This document shows positions 1-13,640 of a stretch of 41,850 nt of DNA, in pieces. Positions within the stretch are counted from its first letter, which is position 1; each line of letters opens with the position of its first letter. Position numbers and translations under genes: made by a program. The stretch lies in the NCBI GenBank assembly GCA_026988025.1, contig JALSMB010000057.1, positions 1-41,850 on the forward strand, given 5' to 3'. The stretch is from Candidatus Altimarinota bacterium (GTDB lineage: Bacteria; Patescibacteriota; Gracilibacteria; BD1-5; UBA6164). The notes under the pieces are model-generated. The model was given only the letters and a program-made list of their open reading frames with translations, searched no databases and was not told the origin of the DNA.

Positions 1-29
1 GACATATTAAACCTAAAATTAGTCTTCAT
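1..29 (-). CDS. possible start of a CDS running off the left edge (MKTNFRFNM...)
   Basis: ATG at 29 on the minus strand just downstream of the terminator-like hairpin; only 9 codons visible. Confidence 0.2.
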
Positions 30-36
30 AGAGGGC

Positions 37-76
37 TAAAAAAAGAGAGAAAAGTGAAACTCACTTTATCTCTCTT
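37..76 (-). terminator. hairpin followed by T-run on minus strand
   Basis: minus strand AAGAGAGATAAAGTGA-GTT-TCACTTTTCTCTCTT then TTTTT; near-perfect stem. Confidence 0.65.
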
Positions 77-155
77 ACATGGTAAAATTTAATCATCTCA
101 GCCACACACTTTTTACAATTAAGCCAAGTTTTTTAATACTTCATATTTTTTCCAT
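75..155 (-). CDS. candidate 26-aa micro-ORF MEKIGSIKKLGLIVKSVWLRGLNFTM (TGA=Gly)
   Basis: ATG at 155, TAA at 75-77; lies between a consensus promoter and a terminator. Confidence 0.3.
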
Positions 156-182
156 ATAAAAATTTTAATTTATATTTTTTAT

Positions 183-210
183 ATCATAGTATTAATTGAA
201 ATATTGTCAA
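183..210 (-). promoter_or_regulatory. sigma70-like promoter TTGACA-N16-TATGAT
   Basis: plus strand ATCATA 183-188 and TGTCAA 205-210. Confidence 0.6.
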
Positions 211-274
211 TAGTTATATTTAGAATTATCTAGATTAATGTGTTAAAATAATATAAATATAATTAATAAAATAT

Positions 275-2170
275 ATGGTTAAATTAAAAACTGAAGTACA
301 AAATAATATATCAGAAATAATTCCTGATTTTGTTAAGAAAAAAAAATTTGATAAACTTGTAAATGAGGGAAAAAAAACATATGAAAAAATTAAAAATAGA
401 AATACTGACCCAGAAGTGTTAAAAAAAATTGAAAAAGAATATAATGACGTAATCAATGCTAGAAATTATGCAAAATCTGAACAGTCAATAAATTGAACTG
501 AATTAGTAGCACAAGAATATTCAGCATTAAAAAAAGAAGTAATGGATTTAGGCAGATATTTAAAAGCAGATATATCAAATTATAGTTTCGATACAAAAAA
601 ATTTCTTATTAAAGATGAAAATAATATTCTTATATCTAATTGAAAAAAAACACCTAAAAGAATATTAAATAAAATTGAAAAAAATACTGAAATTTATTTA
701 AATTGAAATATAAGTTTAAAAAACTTATCACACAATGAAATATGATGGATGCTATCATGAATAGAAATATTAATACAAAGCTGAAAAAGTAGTATAAAAG
801 AAAAAATTATTAATGAACTATCTCAAGATCCAAAATGACTAATATTTTTAAAAAATAACTGGACAAAAATTGCTACTAACCTTCAATTTGAAGCTAAATT
901 GATACAACCACTATTTAATGATATTATAGCATCAGCATCTAAAGCAATAAATATACAAATAACAAAATATCTAAAAGAAAATAATCCAGATATTACAGAT
1001 ATAGAAATTAATGATATTTTATCTAAAATAAATACAGAACTTTCAAAGTGAACAGATATGCATAAAATTATAACTCTTTTAGAAAAATTTAAATGAGTTA
1101 AATCTAATGCAGAATTTACAGATTTTATATGAAATATTATAGATTTAAAAAGTGTAGAAACATATTTTATAAAAGAAAATATTGAAATTAATGAAACAGA
1201 TGCTAAAGATGGATATAAGGAAGCTATAAAAAATAATGATTCTATTGAAGAAGTTGAAAAATTAAAAGCTAAAGTTGAGAAAACTAAAAAAGAACTAAAA
1301 AAAACTAGTTCTATACTAAAAAAACAAGAAACTCAAGTTAAAATTTTAGAAACAGTTAGTAAATCAGATAAATTATCTAATACATTCATAAATAAAACAA
1401 AGGATTGATTAAATGATGTAGAAATAAATAAAGAATTAATAGTTATAGCAAAAAAAGAATGATTAATAGAATTAAGTAATGAATTAGAACAAACACTTAC
1501 AACTTTTGAACAGATTCAGATTGAAACTGAAATATTAAACGAAACAGAAAGTATTGAAACAAATTTAAATGATATAGAGTCTAATAATGAAACATTAAAT
1601 GAATTTACTCCAGTATCTACAATAACATACGAAAACTGAGAAGAATTAAATTATATAAAAACATCTAATTGATTTAATATAGATGACTGAAAAGAAAATA
1701 GTGAAGGTATAGATATTACAAAAGATGAATTTCAAAGAATTAGCTGAAAAGAAGGATACAAAGCTAAAGAAAATTTAATTATCTTTCATGATTTTTTCAT
1801 AAAAGAAGTAAATATTCCTATAATATGGGAAAAAAGAAAAGAAATACTTTTAGCTATATGAAGTAGAGATATCCAAAATGATAAAGATAGTATTAAGAAA
1901 TGAGAATTAGAATTAATAACTAATAATATATTAGAATTAATATATTGAGAAAAATTTAATCTAAAACTTCAATCAGCTAAATTAAAATTAAATAAATTTT
2001 CAGAACATAGTAGTACTTTAAGTGATAATAAAACTTATTGAATTAGATGAACATGAAAATTAGAAAAAATGATGATAGATAGATTAATAATAGAAAATTG
2101 AAAGTTTAATATTCAAAAATTTAGAGATATAAAAAAAATATGATTAATTAATACAAAAGAAGAAAATTAA
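275..2170 (+). CDS. 631-aa coiled-coil/helical hypothetical protein; C-terminal domain shared with the protein at 2586-5279
   Basis: open from ATG 275 to TAA 2170 when TGA=Gly; C-term AKENLIIFHDFFIKEVNIPIIWEKRKEILLAIGSRDI...KFSEHSSTLSDNKTYGI. Confidence 0.85.
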
Positions 2171-2254
2171 AACTTTCTTCTTTTTATTTAAGCTAAATTT
2201 TGCCTAAAAATCCAAAATATAGTATAATAATAATGTATTAATTATATATACATT

Positions 2255-2575
2255 ATGGCTATAAATAGGAAAAATATTGAGAAAAGAATTCTTGATATAC
2301 TTACATATATAGAAAATGATACTCTAGCATTCCCCTTGAAGCAAAATATTAAGCTATTTTCGCTAAAAGAATTAGAACAACTGCTGGAGTTTTTAGAGAC
2401 CTGAAATTTTGAACCTATATATAAATTAATAGATAAAAAATATAAAGAATACTTATGATTAATAGAAGAATTAAAAACATTGAAAATAAAAAAGAAAATG
2501 AATTGATTTAAAAAACAAGAATTAAAAGAGCAAAAACAAGAACAAATAAAATTAAATACTTTAATAAATTTTTAA
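2255..2575 (+). CDS. 106-aa helical, Lys/Glu-rich hypothetical protein
   Basis: MAINRKNIEKRILDILTYIENDTLAFPLKQNIKLFSLKELEQLLEFLETGNFEPIYKLIDKKYKEYLG...LINF*; in operon with flanking ORFs. Confidence 0.75.
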
Positions 2576-2585
2576 AAATATAATT

Positions 2586-5279
2586 ATGAATCCAGGTATA
2601 ACAGAGTGATTATCTACAGAACAATTACAACAATTTGATGTAGATAGTATAAAAGAAGTAATTAAAAAATATGAAGAAACTAAAGAATTAACTGATTTTA
2701 ATATAGATTGAAATGATTCATTAAGTTTAGAAGAAATAGAAATTTTTAATCAATTAGAAAAAACTTGAGATATTTTAGATTGATTAAATCAAATAATAAA
2801 AGAAATAGAAAAAAGAAAAATTGAAAAAAAAGAAACATCAATATTTGAAAATATTTTTTGAGATAAAGAAACTATTAGTTCAAAAAATATAGAAGACTAT
2901 TCAAAGGAAGAATCAAAAAAAGTTTTAGAATATTTAAATATTAATTATAAAAATTATTCAGATTCTATTTCTAGTTCTTTAGATTCAATTACAGAAAATA
3001 TTTCTAGTACAGATAACCTAGAAAATATAGATACAAAAACTGAAGTAAATATATTTCAAGAAAAGTTAATTAATAAAATTATATGAAACAATAAATGATA
3101 TTCATGAGATTATTTACAATGATATAATAATAAAGAATGAAATTTTCTAGTTAATATGTCTGATTTTAGTAGTTACATACAAACAATTAAAATTGAAAAT
3201 ATAAATTCAAAAGTTTTAGTAAACTTTTTTAAATTATTAACTAATGAATATAGAATTAATATATTAGAATTAAAAGCATTATTTTGAGAAAGACAGTTGA
3301 GTAAATTAAAAGAATATTGGAATTCAGATAAAAGTAATAATATAGCAAAAAATTATTTATTAGAAAATAATCTATGATATATTATAGAAATGATGGATAA
3401 GGATTTAGATTATTATTCTAGTTTATCGAAAGAAGAATTAGAAATTAAATTAAAAATAGTAACAGATGAAAATGAAAAAATAAGAATAAAATCAGATATC
3501 TTATTACTTCAAGTAAATGAAAAAATAGAAATATTAAAATTGTTAAATTATGATAAAAACGAATTAAAAAAAATAAAAAACCAATATGAAAAATCAGATA
3601 AAACTGATATGACTAAAAAAATATTAGAGTTAAGAAATTATGATAACACTTTACAATTAAGAATTCAAACTCAATTAGAAAAAAAATCTTGAATTAGTAA
3701 GAATAGTATATTAAAACAATATTGAGTAGAAGAAATATTTCTTAATGATAATAAAATTAAAATAATTAATGGTATAGAAATTGATACTGTATATAATATT
3801 AAAACAGAAGAATTACTAAATAAATTAATTAATATAACTGATATAAATCAAGTTATATTAATTATATCTGAATTAAATTGACAAAATTTATTAGATTTAG
3901 ATTTATATGAGAATAAATTAATTGATAAATATTTAGAAAAAATTACTAAAGAATGAACAATATCTCAAAAAACAGAATTAATAAAGAATCTTTCATTATT
4001 TAGAAGTCAGAATCTTTGTCCAAGTTCAAATGTAGTAATTGAATTAAAAAAATCAATTATTATAAATAATAAAATGACAAATTATATAAAAAATCAGATA
4101 GATAATATGTATCCAAATTGAGAAAATCTTTGAGAAGAACTAATAAATTCTATTAAAGAAAAAATGGACAATTCAAAAGAATGAAAAAAATACTGTACTA
4201 TAGATATAGCAAGTATAATTATAGAATTTGATAAAAAACACTTAGATGCAAAAAAAGATTGAAAACCAATAACAAAAAATGAGATAAAAAAATTAATAGA
4301 ATGAACTTTGCAATTAGAAAAAGAACAAATAAATAATAAAATATCAGCTATTCTAGAAAAAGCATGACAAATATGATGATGAATAATGTCAGCATATAAA
4401 ATATCTGAAAAAAAATTAAATTTAAAAAGTTTAAATATATGAAATAACTCTAATAATTTTACTTTTATAGCTAATCTTACATTAAGAGAATTGACTATAG
4501 GTCAAATCAATAATTTATGAAAAATTACACAAGAAGAAAAAGAAATATTATTACAAGCTAAAAAAGATTTAAAACAAGTAGATATAGCGCAAAAAAATTA
4601 TTACTCTTTCTCTGATAAAGAGTTTACACAAATTATTCAATGAATAAAAGATTGAAAAAAAACTGAAGATATAAAAAAAGAAATTGAAAAAAATAGACAT
4701 AATAATATATCAAACTCTAGCAATGAAAATAATCAAACATCAGAAAATACATTTTCAAAAACTGATAGTTGATACAATATTAAATGAGAAAATTGAAAAA
4801 CTATAGAATGATTAATTATTTCTGAAGAAGAAAAAAATCTAATTACTAAAAATCCTGAAGCTAAAGAAAATCTAATAAAATTTTATGAATTTTTTAAAGA
4901 ATTAAATTTAGAATCTGTTTGGAAATATAGAAAAGAATTATTAATAAGTATATGAAATAGAAACATAAATTTTAAAGATAATAATTCAATTTCTAAAACT
5001 GAACTAATACAATTTTGAAATAATTTAATTTTAGCATTAAATAATTTAACTACTAATAATAAAGAATTAAATAAAAAACCTAAACTATTTATAACTAATA
5101 GTTTAAGCTGAGTACAAAACGAATTAAGAAAATTTTCTTGATCTTGATCTATATTAAGTGATGAAAAAACTTATAATATAAATTGAGAAGATAAATTTGC
5201 AGCAACATTAAGAAATTTTTGAATTATATGATGAGCTTATTTTAAAATAAACACATTTAGAAAACAAATTAAAAAATAA
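2586..5279 (+). CDS. 897-aa coiled-coil hypothetical protein with EF-hand-like loop near the N-terminus
   Basis: open ATG 2586 to TAA 5279 with TGA=Gly; loop NIDGNDSLSLEE; C-term AKENLIKFYEFFKELNLESVWKYRKELLISIGNRNI...KFSGSGSILSDEKTYNI. Confidence 0.85.
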
Positions 5280-6046
5280 TGAAAAATAAACTAACCACAC
5301 AAACAGAAGAATATAATTTTGACATAAATAAATATAATGTTAAATGAATAAAATCATTTGATGAATTTATTCAAATTTATACATCTAAAAAAACATGAAG
5401 ATTTAATTGAAAATATAACTCAGTTAAAGAAAAGTTATATAATTTATCTGATATATTAAAGGTAAAATTTAAACAAGAAATAGATCCAGTAGAGTATTTA
5501 ATATATTTATATTTTGATCAAAAGATTTCAATTATAGATATTTCAAATAATTTAAAAAAACTATGAATTAGTTATCCTAAAAGTAGTTTATATAACCTAT
5601 ATCATAACGTCTTAGATTTAGAATTAAGAGATAGACTAGAACAAACCCCTTCAAGGAAGTTAAAAGATATAAATAAATGAGAAAACAATATATTTAATAA
5701 AGAAAAAATAGAAGAAACTCAAAAAGCAATAGATGAAATTCTTCTAAATAATAAATGAATTAATAGATGATTTAAATTAATAGAATATTCAAAACAAAAA
5801 AATATTACTAATAAAATAATTTATTTATTATATAGTCTTTCATTTATAAAAGAAGAAAATATTGATAGCTTATATAAATTTATAAATAAATTACATAATT
5901 GATGATTATGAACTCATAGAATAAAAAATGTATTGGAAACAATTATAAATAATAATATTATTAAAAATAATAATTTGAAATTAAAAAATATCAAAGTTGA
6001 TTCAAAAGATATATGGAATATTTTACAGCAACAAAAAAATAGTTAG
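5279..6046 (+). CDS. 255-aa hypothetical protein with a helix-turn-helix-like segment
   Basis: ATG overlaps the upstream stop (TAATG); segment LYFDQKISIIDISNNLKKLGISYPKSSLYNL; ends TAG 6046. Confidence 0.75.
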
Positions 6047-6056
6047 ATAAATCTAA

Positions 6057-6070
<14 letters not shown>
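6029..6070. terminator. bidirectional terminator between convergent ORF and gyrA
   Basis: CAACAAAAAAATAGTTAG-ATAAAT-CTAACTATTTTTTTGTTG. Confidence 0.85.
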
Positions 6071-8630
<2,560 letters not shown>

Positions 8631-8669
8631 ATTTTTAAAGTTTTTTAGGACATAAAATATTACTATATA

Positions 8670-8697
8670 AATATACTTATTATCTCTTAGTAATCAA
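8670..8697 (-). promoter_or_regulatory. putative gyrA promoter TTGATT-N16-TATATT
   Basis: upstream of the gyrA ATG. Confidence 0.45.
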
Positions 8698-8749
8698 GAT
8701 AAAATACTATTTTATTGTTAAAAAATAGTTAATGAATAAAAACATAATA

Positions 8750-8777
8750 TTGCTTTTTAATACACTCACTTTATAAT
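8750..8777 (+). promoter_or_regulatory. putative promoter TTGCTT-N16-TATAAT
   Basis: about 32 bp upstream of the ATG at 8809. Confidence 0.5.
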
Positions 8778-8808
8778 CTTTATAATAATAAATAATTAAT
8801 TATAAAAT

Positions 8809-9987
8809 ATGAAAGCAATTATTTTAGCAGCCTGAGAATGAAGCCGTTTAAGGCCATTAACTAATACTATTCCAAAACCACTTATAAAAATATTTGGTAA
8901 ACCAATAATAGAACACAATATTGAGCACATATACAAATATGTTACTGAAATAATTATAGTAGTTAAATATAAACAAGAACTGATAAAAGAATATTTATGA
9001 TTTAATTATAAATGAGTAAAAATAACATATAAAGAGCAATGAGCAGAAAAATGAACATGATCAGCTTTAAGATGAATAGAATCATGATTTGATCTTATAG
9101 TATTAAATTGAGATAGTATTTTTGATAAAAATGATATTGAACAAATTATTAAATCTAATTGATATTGATTACTAGTTAAAAAAGTAGAATCACCTGAAAA
9201 ATACTGAATTATAAAACTAGATTTATCTTGAAATGTAATAAATGTAATAGAAAAACCAAAGGAAAATATTTGAAATTTAGCTAATTTATGAGTATACAAA
9301 TTTAATGAATCTATTATAGAAATTGCTGAATCTATTAAAATATCAAAAAGATGAGAATATGAGTTAACAGATGCTATTAATGAATTTGTTAAACAATTCC
9401 CTTTTAAACCATTTGAAATAGAATGAGAATTTATTGATATATGATATCCTTGGGATATTTTAACAGCAAATACACATTTTTTAAACAATTTGTCAGAAAG
9501 TAATATAAAATGAACTATTGAAGAATGAGTAACTATTAAATGAACTATAATTCTAGAAGAATGAGCAATTCTTAAATCATGAACATATATTGAATGAAAC
9601 GCATATATATGAAAAGATAGTAAAATATGACCTAACACATATATTAGATGAAATACTGTTATATGAAATAGCTGTAAACTTTGAAATGCAGTAGAAGTCA
9701 AAAATACTTCATTATGAGATAATTCTAATATAGCACATTTAAGTTATTTTTGAGATTCAATAATATGAAATAATGTAAATATAGGTTGTTGATTTGTTAC
9801 TGCAAATTTAAGACATGATAAAACAAATATAAAAGTACCAATTAAATGAATATTAACTGATACAGGTTTATATAAATTATGAATAATTATTTGAGATAAT
9901 TGTAAAACATGAATTAATTCATCATCTATGCCATGAAGAGTGTTAGAAAATAACACTTTCACAAATCCAGGAACAATAATAAAATAA
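8809..9987 (+). CDS. sugar-1-phosphate nucleotidylyltransferase with left-handed beta-helix acyltransferase domain, GlmU-like (392 aa)
   Basis: [36 protein letters not shown]; hexapeptide repeats (GTIEEGVTIKGTIILEEGAILKSGTYIEGNAYIG...), GCGFVTANLRHD. Confidence 0.9.
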
Positions 9988-10024
9988 AAAAAGAACAAGT
10001 TATAAATAACTTGTTCTTTTTTTA
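9985..10024. terminator. hairpin terminator between convergent genes
   Basis: AAAAAAAGAACAAGTTATAAATAACTTGTTCTTTTTTT. Confidence 0.85.
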
Positions 10025-10029
10025 GATAA

Positions 10030-10302
10030 CTATACAACTGAAATGTACATATCTTTATATTTTCTACCATCAAATCTTGTTCTTTTCTTTTGAGTGAAAG
10101 TAACAGTACCTTCTCTAGTTGCAAAAAGAGTAAAATCTCTTCCTTGACTAACACCTTCAGCTGGCCAGAATTTATTACCTTTTTGTTTAACGATAATATT
10201 TCCTGATATAGCTTTTTGTCCTCAGAATAATTTAACACCAAGTCTTTTGGCATTTGAATCTCTACCATTACTAGTAGATGCTTGAGCTTTCTTATGAGCC
10301 AT
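10030..10302 (-). CDS. rpmA: 50S ribosomal protein L27
   Basis: [61 protein letters not shown]. Confidence 0.95.
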
Positions 10303-10351
10303 CTTTTAAAAATTATGAATAAAATTGTTTGTATTATGAAAAAATTATTTT

Positions 10352-10798
10352 TTATTTTTTTCTTTTTTTGTTTGCAAATCTAGCAAATGCTTTATTAGCA
10401 TCAGCCATTTTATAAACTTCTAATTTTTTCTTAAATGCTACACCAGTTTCATTAGCAGCTTCGATTAACTCGATTGCTAAAAATTTAGAGAAAGAAGCAC
10501 CTTTTTTAGATCTAGCAGCTTCAATTAACCATTTTGCAGCTAAAAATATTTGTCTTTTTTGAGCAACTTCTTGTGGTACTTGGTATATAGAACCTCATAC
10601 TCTCTTTGGTCTAACTTCAATTTTAGGCATAACATTTTCTAATGCTTTATCAAAAATAGAAACAGGAGTTTTATTTCCTTTATTTTTTATTTCTTCAAAA
10701 GTATCATCCATAATTTTTTTAGCTAAACTTTTTTTACCATCTAACATAACGTAGTTAGTAAATTTGTCCATCATAGACATTTCTTGATTCATTTTCAT
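10352..10798 (-). CDS. rpsG: 30S ribosomal protein S7 (start uncertain; ORF opens further upstream)
   Basis: MDKFTNYVMLDGKKSLAKKIMDDTFEEI...VRPKRVGG..., C-term ADANKAFARFANKKRKK. Confidence 0.93.
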
Positions 10799-10883
10799 GT
10801 TTCTGTAACAATTAATAATAATACGGATTTTCAGCAATTGTTAAGCTTACTCCGCAAAATGAACCCCTAATGGGGTTTTATTT

Positions 10884-11300
10884 CTATTTAGTTTTTTTTG
10901 TACCATATAATGATCTACCTTGTTTTCTGTTTTGAACACCTTCACAATCCAGTACTCATCTAACAACATGATATCTTACTCATGGTAAATCTTTTGCTCT
11001 ACCACCTCTGATAGCAACAACAGAATGCTCTTGTAAATTATGACCTTCCCCACCAATATATGCATTAACTTCCATTCCATTAGTTAATCTAACTCTTGCA
11101 ACTTTTCTTAAGGCAGAATTTGGTTTTTTAGGTGTCATAGTAGTTACTTTAACACAAACCCCTCTTTTTTGAGGACATCATCCAGCAACAATAGAAGTAG
11201 TTTTCTTAATAGAATTTCTACTCATTTGTAATGCAGGTGATTTACTCTTAGTAGAAGGAGTTTTTCTTCTATTTTTAATTAATTGATTAATAGTAGGCAT
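10884..11300 (-). CDS. rpsL: 30S ribosomal protein S12
   Basis: [25 protein letters not shown]...[54 protein letters not shown]. Confidence 0.97.
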
Positions 11301-11380
11301 TTTTCAATTATAATTAGTAAATTAATGGAAAATCAATTCCAATTTTAATAAGTGAGTTATATATAACAATGAAAAAAGAA

Positions 11381-11770
11381 TTATCTTTTTGACCATTGCA
11401 TACCTTTTCTCGCTTTATGTTTCCCTGGTTTCTTTCTTTCCACTTTTCTAGCATCTCTAGTTAATAGACCAGCAGCTTTTAAGATAGCTTTAAATCCTTC
11501 ATCAGAAGAAGCTAAACTTCTAGCAAGACCATGTCTAATTGCTTCAGCTTGCGCAGAAACACCAGAACCAGCAATTTCAACTTCAAAGTAAAATTTTTCT
11601 TTTACTTTACACATTTTAAGTGGAGAATAAATAGTATCAAATAAATCTGATCTTGTAACATATTCAGTTATTTTTTTACCATTTATCATATCATTACCTT
11701 TTCCCTCAAATAATTTTACTTGAGCAGAAGCAGTTTTTCTTCTTCAAATAGTGTATGTATATTTAGCCAT
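11381..11770 (-). CDS. rpsI: 30S ribosomal protein S9
   Basis: MAKYTYTIGRRKTASAQVKLFEGKG...GKHKARKGMQWSKR. Confidence 0.96.
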
Positions 11771-11779
11771 ATCAAGTTA

Positions 11780-12208
11780 TTATTTAATAAGTTCAGGTTT
11801 TTGAGCAACAAATGAATGTTCATCTCAAGTAAATAATTTTAATCTAGATAACATTCCACTTCTTAATTTATTTTTTGGTAACATACCATTAACAGCAAAT
11901 TCTAATGCTTTAGTAGGTTTTTTTGTTAATAAATCTTCTAATGAAATTTCTTTAAGACCACCTAAGTAACCAGTATGTCTATAATAAGTTTTATCAGTCA
12001 TCTTTTTTCAAGTAACTTTAAATTTATCACAGTTAGTTACAACTACGTAATCTCCGTTATCTAAGTGAGGTATAAAGTCAACTTTGTTCTTCCCTTTAAG
12101 TATAGTAGCTATTTGAGTAGCAATTCTACCTAAAGTTTGTCCTTTAGCATCAATTATATACCATTTTCTTTCATCACCTTTTAATTGTGAAGGAGTAATA
12201 GTTTTCAT
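11780..12208 (-). CDS. rplM: 50S ribosomal protein L13
   Basis: [73 protein letters not shown]. Confidence 0.96.
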
Positions 12209-12230
12209 ATCTATTAAATTCGTAATTAAA

Positions 12231-12593
12231 TTAAACTAATTCTAATAATACAATTTTAGCATTATCACCATCTCTCTCAGAAATAGCAGTAGCTCTTGTA
12301 AAACCAGATGTTTTATTTCCTTTATACTTAGGAGCAACATTCTTGAATAATTCAAGAGAAGCTTCCTTTGTAAATAAATATGTCATTGCATATCTAATTG
12401 CATTCATTTCATCTTTAGTATTAGCAACATTAATTAATTTATCAACCATAGGAACTATTAATTTAGCTTTTTTTACAGTTGTTTTAATTGATTTGTGCAT
12501 GAAGAAAGATGTTAGTAAATTTCTTTGCATAGCTTTTCTATGACTAAAAGTTTTATTACTAAATTTTAAATGTTTTCTAACTCTATGTCTCAT
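12231..12593 (-). CDS. rplQ: 50S ribosomal protein L17
   Basis: [39 protein letters not shown]. Confidence 0.96.
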   Translation of the reverse strand: MRHRVRKHLKFSNKTFSHRKAMQRNLLTSFFMHKSIKTTVKKAKLIVPMVDKLINVANTKDEMNAIRYAMTYLFTKEASLELFKNVAPKYKGNKTSGFTRATAISERDGDNAKIVLLELV

Positions 12594-12629
12594 TTTTTAA
12601 TAAGTGTAATAGTTATAAAATTTTAATTC

Positions 12630-13610
12630 TTAGTCATCTCATAGTAATTTTAAATCTCTTTCAGCAAGAGATGCTCTTATCTCAGTCATAGCTTTCTTAC
12701 CAAATCATTTGATAGAAGAAAGTTTTGTCTCAGTACATTTAGTAAGTTTTTCAATTGAAAGTATATCTCAATTAATTAAAGCATTTAATGTTCTAGGAGA
12801 TAATCCCATAATTTCTATTGGAGTATAAGTTTCTTTTTCTAGCTCTTCTTGTACTTCTTCTTTTTCTTTATTAATTAAATCAGATACATTTGAAATAAAT
12901 TGTCATTCAACTTGTAGTGATTCTTCATTAAATATTGAAAAATATGAAGTTAACATATCTCATGAAAATTTTATTGCATCAACTGGAGAAATAGCTCCAT
13001 TTGTATTAACAACCATTTCAAGAGAATCTAGATTAGTCATTTCTCAGAATCTAGCATTTTCAATGTTATATTTAACATTTAATACTGGAGAGAAGTTAGC
13101 ATCAATAAGTAATACTTCAACATCTTCTTCTCTTTCTTTTAATTCTTCGATAGTAATATATCAAACTCATTTTTCAACTCTGATATCTATATTTAATTCT
13201 AATCCATCTTGATCAATTTCAGTAATATATAAATCTTTATTTAAGATTTCAACTCCTGCTGGAGTTTTAATATCAGCTGCAGTAACTTTTCAAGATTTTG
13301 ATTTTGAAAGTTTTAACCATTCAATACCAGTGTCTCCTTTACTTAGAACTAATCCTTTTAAATTAAGGATAATATCAATAATATTATCTTTAACTCAAGG
13401 TAAAGTTGAATATTCATGGCTTACACCAGCAACTTTAATTCAAGTAATCTTAGTACCAGGAATAGAAGAAAGTAAAATTCTTCTAAGCGAATTTCCTAAA
13501 GTAACACCATAACCTTTTGGTAATGGTCATACAGAGAAAGATGAAGAATTATTATCTAAATCTTTTTGTATGATTTTAGGAACTCCAATTGTATTATGTA
13601 TAATATGCAT
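12630..13610 (-). CDS. rpoA: RNA polymerase alpha subunit (326 aa)
   Basis: [43 protein letters not shown]; C-term SLAERDLKLLGDD. Confidence 0.96.
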
Positions 13611-13640
13611 ATTATATTTTTGATTACAAAGATAATTAAA

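Noticed and set aside
85-110. CTGAGA in the 37-210 leader suggestive of a TPP riboswitch
   Set aside because: No other TPP core elements recognisable
275-5279. Apparent pseudogene decay (many in-frame TGA)
   Set aside because: TGA positions coincide with glycine across conserved genes; no frameshifts seen and all CDS lengths close in frame
9006-10268. Track ORFs of 231 and 174 aa on the minus strand (9006-9701, 9744-10268)
   Set aside because: First is antisense to the GlmU-like CDS; second is out of frame over rpmA and GlmU. Long only because TGA-rich coding yields few stops on that frame; low-complexity His/Ser/Ile composition
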